Of a DNA stretch of 64,000 bases, positions 57,855-64,000 are shown piece by piece. The stretch comes from Gemmatimonadota bacterium (GTDB lineage: Bacteria > Latescibacterota > UBA2968 > UBA8231). The notes beneath the pieces were generated by a model. The model was not told the origin of the DNA. It searched no databases and worked only from the letters and a program-made list of their open reading frames with translations. Location of the stretch: the NCBI GenBank assembly GCA_028875335.1, contig JAPPEF010000059.1, forward strand, positions 1 through 64,000, in the 5' to 3' direction. The position numbers were made by a program, and so were the translations under genes. How positions within the stretch are numbered: the stretch's first letter is position 1; every line of letters starts with the position of its first letter.

Positions 57855-60800
57855 CTAGCCAGCAGCGGCAGCAGCCGCCGCAATTTTGGCGACGTCAAAT
57901 TCTGCGCCGTCGATGGTTATCGTCCCGGTAGCAGAAAGGCCATCAGCATCAACCGAAAACTCCATATCGAGTATCAACTCGGCATCATGCGATCCAGAAA
58001 AGGTAACCTCCCCGGTCCATGGAATGGGTGTCTGATCCAAGCCGACATTCAAGACACCGTTGATTATCAACTCGCCATCGGGCGAATAATCCTGAAATGT
58101 CCAATCGTTGCCTAATATCTCCACCGAGCCGCCACCTTCCCCTGACACCGATGTCGTACCGGAGACCGTCGCGGCGAAGGCGATATTCGTAAAAGTGGAG
58201 ACCAGCGTGCCGTATAAGCCGATGATTTCAGGCGTTAGCTCGCCTGTCTCACTAACGTGGATGCCATCCAAACCTTCTTCCATCTGAAGCGTCAGGGTGT
58301 ACGCACCGGCACTGGAATCGTCAAAGCCGCGCACCCGGATGTAGTAGATGCCCGGCTCCACGGCAGCCAACACGCGGAAGTTGCGGCCCTCACCACCATC
58401 GTCGTTCTCGTTTAGGACGTTGCCCGAACTATCTTCTATGACGCCATAGGTATCCGTGCTGCCGGTCGTCGAGGCAATAAGCCTCCCCGCGCTACTCACG
58501 GCTACGCGGAAGTAATCGATATCGACAGGCAATAGCTCGCCAGCCGATAGCTCGCCTTCAATAGACTCGCCCACCGCGAGCGGGGTCGCTGTCGCGGGAC
58601 TATCACCGTGATCGAGAGGCGTTCCATCGCTGCCTGCCTCTTCAAGGTCCATCACGTAGATATTTCGGTTGCCGCCGCGATCGGACGCGAAGGCGATGTA
58701 ACGGCCATCCGGAGACCACGACGGAGAAAAATCGTCGGCCCAGTGGTCGGTCAAGCGGCGGGGGTTGCTACCATCCGAGCCCATCACGTAAATCCCTCCG
58801 TTGCCGTCGCGATCGGACACGAAGGCGATGTGACGGCCATCCGGAGACCACGACGGAGAAAAATCGTCGGCCCAGTGGTCGGTCAGGCGGAGAGGGTTGC
58901 TACCATCCGAGCCCATCACGTAAATATCCCAGTTGTCGTCGCGCCAAGACGTGAAGGCGATGTGACGGCCATCCGGAGACCATGAGGGAAAATCCTCGTG
59001 GGCTGAATCGCCGGTCAGGCGGAGAGGGTTGCTACCATCCGAGCCCATCACGTAAATATCCCAGTTGCCGTCGCGCTCGGACACGAAGGCGATCTGACGG
59101 CCATCCGGAGACCACGACGGAGACCAGTCGTCGGCCGAGTGGTCGGTCAGGCGGCGGGGGTCGCTACCATCCGAGCCCATCACGTAAATATCCCAGTTGC
59201 CGTCGCGCTCGGACACGAAGGCGATCTGACGGCCATCCGGAGACCACGACGGAGACCAGTCGTCGGCCGAGTGGTCGGTCAGGCGGCGGGGGTCGCTACC
59301 ATCCGAATCCATCACGTAAATCTCCCAGTTGCCGTCACGCTGGGACGTGAAGGCGATGTGACGGCCATCTGGAGACCACGAAAGAGAGCCGCCGTCCGTG
59401 GTCAGGTGGTGTATCCTCTGAAGCGTCAGCGTCAGCGTATAGGGGTCGGTCTGGCCAATAGGACTGACTATCCGAATGTAGTAGGTGCCCGGCTCCACGA
59501 CCGCCGACACCTCGTCGTCATTCTCGTCAAGGACGTTGCCCGAACTATCTTCTATGTATATGTAGCTGTAACTATAGGTCAGGCCGCTGATCGTCCAAGC
59601 ATCAAGTCTCCCCGCGTTAGTCACGGTTACGCGGAAGTAATCGATATCGATAGGCAACATCTCGCCAGCCGATAGCTCGCCTTCAATAGACTCGCCCACC
59701 GCGAGCGGGTTCGCCGTTGAGGGACTACCGTCTTCGTCGAGCTGAAGCACAAGCCCGTAAGCACCGATGCTGGAAGCATCACGGCCGACCACCCGGATGT
59801 AGTAGGTGCCCGGCTCTACGGCCGCCGACACATCGTCGTGACGGTAACTCTCGGCAAGGACGTTGCCCGAACTATCTTCTATGTAACTATAGGTATCCGT
59901 GTCGCTGAAAGTCCAAGCATCAAGTCTCCCCGCGTTGGTCACGGTTACGCGGAAGTAATCGATATCGCCAGCCGATAGCTCGCCCTCGATGGCGACCGCG
60001 CCCACTGCGAGCGAGGTCGCCATCGAGGGGTTATCCCCGTGATCGAAAGGTGTTTCACCGCTGTCTGCCTCCCTAAGCTCTATCAGGAAGATCCCACCCT
60101 GGAGGGGGCCATTGAACAAAAAGGACGCCACCGCAATGTGCTGGCCATCTGGAGACCATGAGGGGAAATAGCCAGTAGTCAGGCGGCGGGGGTTGCTGCC
60201 ATCTGAGCCCATCACGTAAATCCCGGTCCTGTCGTCGCGATAAGACACAAAGGCAATGTGACGACCATCCGGAGACCATGAGGGAGCCTCGTCCTCGGCC
60301 GGGTGCTTGGTCAGGCGGCGGGAGTTGTTACCATCCGAGTCCATCACGTAAATCTCCCCGTCGCCGTCGCGATCAGACACAAAGGCAATGTGACGGCCAT
60401 CCGGAGACCATGAGGGGAAATAGCCAGTAGTCAGGCGGCGGGGGTTGCTACCATCCGAGTCCATCACATAAATCTCCCCGTCGCCGTCGCGATCAGACAC
60501 AAAGGCAATGTGACGGCCATCCGGAGACCATGAGGGGAAATAGCCAGTAGTCAGGCGGCGGGGGTTGCTACCATCCGAGTCCATCACATAAATCTCCCCG
60601 TCGCCGTCGCCGTATTCGTCGCGATCGAAGGCGATGTGACGGCCATCCGGAGACCATGAGGGGAAACCGCCACCCGTAGTCAGGCGGCGTATAGCCCCGG
60701 CGATCCAGTCCCCACCACTGCTCGTTACCGCTTGCCCTATCCCCTCTGGCAGCGACGGATCAGCCGGATTGGCAACATATGCTGTAAGTAGCTGTGCATC

Positions 60801-61673
60801 GTCTAACGTGACTTGTCCATCGCCATTGACATCGCCCAAAGAGATGTCTCCATTGGCGGGAAGCTCAACAGACCCATTGACTACATATGTCGTCACCAGC
60901 AGCGCATCGTCTAACGTGACTTGACCATCGCCGTTGACATCGCCCAACACCCCGCCGATCAACGCCTTGCCACGCGGCAGCCCCACCACCGCGTCAACCA
61001 CTACCTCCACCGGAGCCATCCCCGACCGCACGCCAAAGGACGCATCTACATAGGTGACCAACCCCGCGCCCGTCACGGCCAATCCATAGACACCCTCAGC
61101 CGCTGGGGCTGTCGTCTGCGCCTGTGGCAGCGGCACACTCGCCGCCGCCTGCCCCGCTTGCCCGTCAATCAGCACCATACGCCGCGTCAACGCCGGATGC
61201 CCCGCGCTGCGGAGCCGATAGAAATACACACCCGCGCCCACCGCCCGACCCGCCGCATCCGTAGCATCCCACACCACCGTGTGAACACCCGCCGGCCGCT
61301 CTTCATCGACTAACGTGGCAACCCGCTGCCCCAGCACATTGAACACCTCCAACTGCACGTGGGCTGCCGTCGGCACCTGATAGGGAATCAGCGTCGAAGG
61401 ATTGAACGGATTGGGATAATTCTGTCCCAGCGTCCACGCCTGCGGCAGCGCCGAACCGCCCAACGACGCCAAGGGCAGCGCGAAATACCCCGCCGCATCG
61501 GTCGTCGCCTGCGCCACAGCACCGCGCTGCAAATCCGTCCAATCGAACACCCGCACTTGGGCGGCCTCGACCGGTTCGCCCGAAGACCGGCGCACCCATC
61601 CTTCCAAAAGCGGCTCGGCAGCCACTGGGGCCGATATCATGAGACCAAAGACAACGGGGAGAACGAGTTGCAT
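57855..61673 (-). CDS. Secreted beta-propeller / PPC-domain / dockerin multidomain protein
   Basis: 1272 residues. Signal peptide MQLVLPVVFGLMISAPVAA. Residues ~20-80: carboxypeptidase-regulatory-like domain. ~80-175: FlgD-like sorting module (LGQNYPNPFNPSTLIPYQV ... DAAGRAVGAGVYFYRLRS), here near the N-terminus. ~240-310: two dockerin-like calcium loops (LGDVNGDGQVTLDDA twice). ~330-540: five TolB/PD40 repeats (PSWSPDGRHIAFVSDRDG, IYVMDSDGSNPRRLT). Then two PPC-like domains (FRVTVTNAGRLDAWTFSD; EPGTYYIRV), six more TolB repeats, a third PPC domain and a C-terminal domain of unknown type. All are extracellular, calcium- or protein-binding modules; no enzyme domain is seen. Probably surface adhesion or polysaccharide-related binding, which is a guess. 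Confidence 0.88.
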   Translation of the reverse strand: MQLVLPVVFGLMISAPVAAEPLLEGWVRRSSGEPVEAAQVRVFDWTDLQRGAVAQATTDAAGYFALPLASLGGSALPQAWTLGQNYPNPFNPSTLIPYQVPTAAHVQLEVFNVLGQRVATLVDEERPAGVHTVVWDATDAAGRAVGAGVYFYRLRSAGHPALTRRMVLIDGQAGQAAASVPLPQAQTTAPAAEGVYGLAVTGAGLVTYVDASFGVRSGMAPVEVVVDAVVGLPRGKALIGGVLGDVNGDGQVTLDDALLVTTYVVNGSVELPANGDISLGDVNGDGQVTLDDAQLLTAYVANPADPSLPEGIGQAVTSSGGDWIAGAIRRLTTGGGFPSWSPDGRHIAFDRDEYGDGDGEIYVMDSDGSNPRRLTTGYFPSWSPDGRHIAFVSDRDGDGEIYVMDSDGSNPRRLTTGYFPSWSPDGRHIAFVSDRDGDGEIYVMDSDGNNSRRLTKHPAEDEAPSWSPDGRHIAFVSYRDDRTGIYVMGSDGSNPRRLTTGYFPSWSPDGQHIAVASFLFNGPLQGGIFLIELREADSGETPFDHGDNPSMATSLAVGAVAIEGELSAGDIDYFRVTVTNAGRLDAWTFSDTDTYSYIEDSSGNVLAESYRHDDVSAAVEPGTYYIRVVGRDASSIGAYGLVLQLDEDGSPSTANPLAVGESIEGELSAGEMLPIDIDYFRVTVTNAGRLDAWTISGLTYSYSYIYIEDSSGNVLDENDDEVSAVVEPGTYYIRIVSPIGQTDPYTLTLTLQRIHHLTTDGGSLSWSPDGRHIAFTSQRDGNWEIYVMDSDGSDPRRLTDHSADDWSPSWSPDGRQIAFVSERDGNWDIYVMGSDGSDPRRLTDHSADDWSPSWSPDGRQIAFVSERDGNWDIYVMGSDGSNPLRLTGDSAHEDFPSWSPDGRHIAFTSWRDDNWDIYVMGSDGSNPLRLTDHWADDFSPSWSPDGRHIAFVSDRDGNGGIYVMGSDGSNPRRLTDHWADDFSPSWSPDGRYIAFASDRGGNRNIYVMDLEEAGSDGTPLDHGDSPATATPLAVGESIEGELSAGELLPVDIDYFRVAVSSAGRLIASTTGSTDTYGVIEDSSGNVLNENDDGGEGRNFRVLAAVEPGIYYIRVRGFDDSSAGAYTLTLQMEEGLDGIHVSETGELTPEIIGLYGTLVSTFTNIAFAATVSGTTSVSGEGGGSVEILGNDWTFQDYSPDGELIINGVLNVGLDQTPIPWTGEVTFSGSHDAELILDMEFSVDADGLSATGTITIDGAEFDVAKIAAAAAAAG
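58640..60680. repeat. Coding tandem repeats (TolB/PD40 units, 120 and 132 bp)
   Basis: Near-identical units underlie the propeller blades. Around 60345-60610 the sequence repeats exactly with a 120-bp period (60361-60420 equals 60481-60540; 60421-60480 equals 60541-60600). Around 59046-59310 it repeats with a 132-bp period. Such identity at nucleotide level shows recent tandem duplication or gene conversion. Confidence 0.85.
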
Positions 61674-61765
61674 AAAAATCTCCTATAGATATGTACCTTA
61701 AGAGAAAAGCAAAGGGGTAAAGGGACGCGTACAGATTCATCACGCGCCCCTTGTACTCATTCAAC

Positions 61766-61905
61766 TCATTTCAACAGCAGTATCTTCTGCACCTCGATGA
61801 TCGCGCCGAGCGGTAGGCCCCAGATCGTCTGCGTAGCCGGGTCAAACGACAGTCCAAGCGGCAGAGCCGGCGAGAGGCTATACGTCAGCGCACGTTGCCG
61901 CCGGT
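61766..61905 (-). pseudogene. Remnant of a putative-Ig (He_PIG) domain
   Basis: A minus-strand frame ending TGA 61768-61766 reads YRDRRQRALTYSLSPALP, then LGLSFDPATQTIWGLPLGA and EVQKILLLK. The block YSLSPALPxGLSFDPATxTIxG is a He_PIG/cadherin-like repeat end. There is no start or signal peptide in frame, and the 119-residue gene upstream runs in another frame. It is most likely the tail of a larger surface protein left after a deletion. Confidence 0.6.
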
Positions 61906-62264
61906 CACGGTAGGCTTTTGATGGTCCACGCCTTGTCATTCCTAATCAGGTGCAGCAGGTCTCCGGATTTGAAATATCCTGGGGAAGTACGACCAGTACT
62001 CTTATCAATCGTCTCTCCGTGTACGTGTACGTAACCGTTAGAATCGAAATAAGAACCTTTCGGAATTAAGAGACCAGCATTGTTGAGAAAACTATAATCC
62101 GAGCCACTGCATTCGTCTCCCGGATTCAGTTCCAACCCCACAGTACATCTTTTCAACCCGTCAATTTGGCTGCCTCCCCCGCCGCCACGTATGCCGGTCG
62201 AGCAGTTAGTCCCTGAAAGCAACAACGCGAGTATTGACAGGGTAGAGAATATGAGCTTAGACAT
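61905..62264 (-). CDS. Small exported protein, unknown
   Basis: 119 residues with a signal peptide (MSKLIFSTLSILALLLSGTNC); the Cys after SGTN could be a non-standard lipobox. The mature part (GGGGGSQIDGLKRCTVGLEL ... SYFDSNGYVHVHGETIDKSTG) has a Gly-rich linker and a likely beta domain. An AAAGGAT purine tract precedes ATG. It is transcribed toward the He_PIG remnant. No family assigned. Confidence 0.6.
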   Translation of the reverse strand: MSKLIFSTLSILALLLSGTNCSTGIRGGGGGSQIDGLKRCTVGLELNPGDECSGSDYSFLNNAGLLIPKGSYFDSNGYVHVHGETIDKSTGRTSPGYFKSGDLLHLIRNDKAWTIKSLP

Positions 62265-62605
62265 GGGTTTATCCTTTCGATATATGTCAAAGTGATTGTT
62301 TCTACGGGGATGCTATTGGACAGTCCAAACATTACCACTTCTTAATCAGGTTCAGTCCATAGTAGTTCACCTCCTCCGCCTAGAGCCGGTCGAGAAGCCT
62401 ATCGGGCAATCGTTCACGCCTGCAGCAGCGCCAGACCTACGACGCGAGGCTAGGGCAGAGCCGTACAGACTACGACCAGCCCAACACCGAACAAGTCGCG
62501 GAACGTCATTCCAGCGATCATCCGGCTTTTGTTGAGAAGAAGTACGGGATTTAGAGCTTAATGATTGAGATAGATTTTTCTTAGGGTATAAGATGTTGTT
62601 TTTCA
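62265..62605. other. Intergenic region without supported gene
   Basis: No gene supported. A plus-strand stretch (~62390-62545) stays open for about 50 codons without a start codon; it might be a remnant but shows no family I can name. Confidence 0.5.
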
Positions 62606-62745
62606 ATGTCTTATGAACGAATTGACCAACGGCGTCTCTACGACCAGACCCCAGCCGCCGCCAAAAGCTGCGCTTCCGGCGGCAGGATCTTCTCTGAGAT
62701 TGAGTTTCTCACTATGGCCAGTTCGTCAGTAGTGGTTGCGTTTGA
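62606..62745 (+). other. Possible 5' exon interrupted by the group II intron
   Basis: From ATG 62606 the plus strand is open for 46 codons plus two bases (MSYERIDQRRLYDQTPAAA ... TMASSSVVVAF) exactly to the predicted 5' splice site. Joining to 63488 keeps the frame open (EIKVHHALYNAV) to TAA 63522-63524. No ribosome-binding site is seen and the reading could be chance. Confidence 0.3.
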
Positions 62746-63487
62746 GTGCGACCTTAAAGCCGCATAAGTCGAGTGAAAGTTCCATCCTTTCTTACTCAGT
62801 GTGTAGAGTACTTGCCAATCTCCCATGCGCTTGGAGTAATCCGGGGGTGTGAAGCGGGGATAAAAGCCCAATGCCAAGTAGTCGCAAACAGAAGCAGGGC
62901 AAGGCAAAAACCAGACGGGAGAATGAAAATGAACCTGTGCAAGCCTCGTCAAACCAGCTATCGGCCAAGCGGCTAATGCCGATATTTGAGCCACACGTGA
63001 AAAGTGCATTTCAAACGGCACTGCGCACACACCACTGGCTCCGGGGTATAGCAGGCTGCCAACCCGGTTGTATCTCACCTATGCGGAACAGGAAAACCCC
63101 AATGAGGTCTGAGTAATCAGTACCCAAACCGCAAGGAATGGCTACATCCTTAGTGGGAGTAGGATGCTCCAAGAAGCGAACGCCAGCCGCCGAAAGGCAC
63201 GGGGAAACCATAACCCGCTGGATAGGGTCATACCCAACGTGAAAGCGTGCTGACGTGGAGCAGGTGAACCGACCTTGAGTATGGCATCGAAGGCCATGAA
63301 TTAGATGAGGATGTGCAGTGCTGTAAAGCGAGCAGATCATCTGAGGAGAAATCCAATGGCTGGAGGAGGCCCGACAAGGAAGCGGGGGCATACGCTCCAG
63401 CCCGGTTTGCTTGAGCCGTGTGCGTTGAAAGGCGCACGCACGGTTCTGAGGGGGCGGGGCAGTGGCGACACTGCCCCGCTACCCGAC
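62746..63487 (+). ncRNA. Group II intron ribozyme without an encoded reverse transcriptase
   Basis: The 5' end GTGCGACC fits the GUGYG consensus. Domain V is a textbook 34-mer at 63413-63446: GAGCCGTGTGCG, a GAAA tetraloop and the complementary GCACGCACGGTTC. Domain VI follows with an 11-bp stem (GCGGGGCAGTG/CACTGCCCCGC), an unpaired A at 63481 seven bases before the 3' end CCCGAC, as expected for the branch point. EBS1 TCAAAC (62949-62954) pairs perfectly with IBS1 GTTTGA (62740-62745) just before the 5' splice site. The ~742-nt length and lack of any reverse-transcriptase reading frame in domain IV mean it must use a helper protein in trans or is immobile. Minus-strand frames in this interval are shadows. 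Confidence 0.88.
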
Positions 63488-63573
63488 AATTAAGGTGCAT
63501 CACGCGCTCTACAATGCAGTTTAATAATATAAGGATTTAACGTGATTTCTTTGTGATCACAGAGGCTGTTGTT

Positions 63574-63617
63574 ATGATTTCTTTATGATTTCTTTATGAT
63601 TTCTTTATGATTTCTTT
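63574..63617. repeat. Tandem repeat, 4 x 11 bp (ATGATTTCTTT)
   Basis: Four perfect contiguous copies of ATGATTTCTTT, with a diverged copy (GTGATTTCTTT) at 63542-63552. AT-rich, non-coding. It lies between the intron and the terminator of the right-hand gene. Confidence 0.85.
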
Positions 63618-63637
63618 CGAAGACGAACAGAACAACG

Positions 63638-63676
63638 AAAAGCGCCCCAACTCACCTTGAGAATCGGAGCGCTTTT
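63638..63676 (-). terminator. Intrinsic terminator of the enolase-superfamily gene
   Basis: AAAAGCGC (63638-63645) and GCGCTTTT (63669-63676) pair, with extra C/G pairing inside, around a ~20-nt loop; T-run follows on the minus strand. It lies ~120 bp past the stop of the right-edge gene. Confidence 0.6.
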
Positions 63677-63686
63677 ACAGACCTAA

Positions 63687-63703
63687 TCAAACGCAACCAC
63701 TAC
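63687..63703 (-). repeat. Inverted copy of the intron insertion sequence
   Basis: TCAAACGCAACCACTAC is the exact reverse complement of 62729-62745, the 17 bases ending at the intron's 5' splice site, including the complete IBS1. On the minus strand this is an unoccupied target-like site that lies in the end of an open stretch (KDELVVVAFD, stop). A 10-bp block CCAGTTCGTC also occurs next to both, in the same orientation. Confidence 0.7.
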
Positions 63704-63793
63704 CAGTTCGTCCTTTGCTAGTAAAGCCGAACGCTCCGCGCTTCAGGACGACGCGCAAGAGTATAAGTCACCTCAAAAGAATCAAGGGATATG

Positions 63794-64000
63794 CTACCAA
63801 TCCGCGACGCTGCCGTCGTTTTCGTAGTAGAGTTCGCCACCCAGTTCTTCTGAGTATTCCATCGTCTTTTCCACCTCGGACTCGATCAAGTCAAACCCCA
63901 ACCCCGGCTTGGTCGGCAACTCGACGTGGCCATCGACCACCTGCCAAGGTTCCACAAGCAACCCCTCACCTAACCCCACGTCAATCTGTTCCTGCACGAG
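63794..64000 (-). CDS. Enolase-superfamily (mandelate racemase/muconate lactonizing type) C-terminus, partial
   Basis: The frame enters from beyond the right edge; only the last ~68 residues are present. VEPWQVVDGHVELPTKPGLGFDLIESEVEK is the typical C-terminal end of mandelate-racemase-like dehydratases (PxxxDGxxxxPxxPGLGxxxD). The catalytic barrel is outside the window. These enzymes dehydrate sugar acids or racemise acids; the specific one cannot be told. The tail GELYYENDGSVADW is intact. Confidence 0.8.
   Translation of the reverse strand, partial: LVQEQIDVGLGEGLLVEPWQVVDGHVELPTKPGLGFDLIESEVEKTMEYSEELGGELYYENDGSVADW

Noticed and set aside
61303..61764. Minus-strand 153-codon frame upstream of the 1272-residue gene
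   Set aside because: It overlaps the N-terminal coding region in another frame; the signal peptide and domains are in the long frame.
62638..63391. Minus-strand frames of 146 and 126 codons
   Set aside because: They lie within and antisense to the group II intron RNA, whose structured sequence keeps frames open by composition; residues do not resemble a protein family.
1..64000. tRNA, rRNA and CRISPR arrays
   Set aside because: No cloverleaf with the conserved GTTCGA loop, no rRNA-like segment and no regularly spaced direct repeats with unique spacers were seen; the regular repeats present are coding (58.6-60.7 kb) or microsatellite-like.

Overview
The window looks like chromosome from an uncultured bacterium of the FCB/Latescibacterota/Poribacteria type. 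That placement is inferred from gene content: several phytanoyl-CoA-dioxygenase-like proteins, FG-GAP/ASPIC lipoproteins, FlgD-like C-terminal sorting modules, a compact Bacteroidetes-style type II topoisomerase pair, a bacterial microcompartment shell protein and a fumarate-reductase operon. Most of the window is GC-rich; two stretches (about 15.2-23.9 kb and 38.8-45.6 kb) are visibly AT-richer and carry accessory genes.

Layout. 0-9 kb: a plus-strand run of exported proteins and lipoproteins (FlgD-like protein, unknown lipoprotein, parvulin-type PPIase, two FG-GAP/ASPIC_UnbV proteins, TPR lipoprotein). 9-12 kb: gltX and a DEAD-box helicase. 12-23.3 kb: a minus-strand RiPP gene cluster of the azoline (TOMM, streptolysin-S-like) type. 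It holds an E1-like leader-binding/cyclodehydratase partner, two nitroreductase-fold proteins, an ABC-2 permease, a YcaO cyclodehydratase ending in PVPFP, a CPBP protease, an ABC ATPase fused to a TPR domain, then a TonB-dependent receptor and a stand-alone TPR protein homologous to the fused domain. Just upstream, at 23156-23305, I read an unlisted 49-residue precursor with a strong ribosome-binding site, a Gly/Ser/Thr-rich stretch and five consecutive cysteines.

24-37.5 kb: parE/parC-like topoisomerase genes, hicAB, a decayed gene, a ribulose-phosphate epimerase-like gene, an M3 peptidase, a phytanoyl-CoA dioxygenase with a small partner, a sigma-70 factor, arfB, a Gfo/Idh/MocA oxidoreductase, an S18 gene without a normal start codon, and a lone microcompartment shell protein. 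37.6-45.6 kb: a minus-strand defence island with a DNA methyltransferase, a 1697-residue nuclease-STAND NTPase, an MjaI-like restriction enzyme and another PD-(D/E)XK-like protein.

45.7-64 kb: a second phytanoyl-CoA dioxygenase, an SDR, heme A synthase, a PurO-like IMP cyclohydrolase, S21 with an RG-rich tail, a cold-shock protein, a VOC protein, frdABCD, an ankyrin protein, TnpB, small metallopeptidase and decayed genes, a 1272-residue beta-propeller/PPC/dockerin protein, an ORF-less group II intron with identifiable ends (62746-63487), and the C-terminus of an enolase-superfamily enzyme running off the right edge. I found no tRNA, rRNA or CRISPR array.
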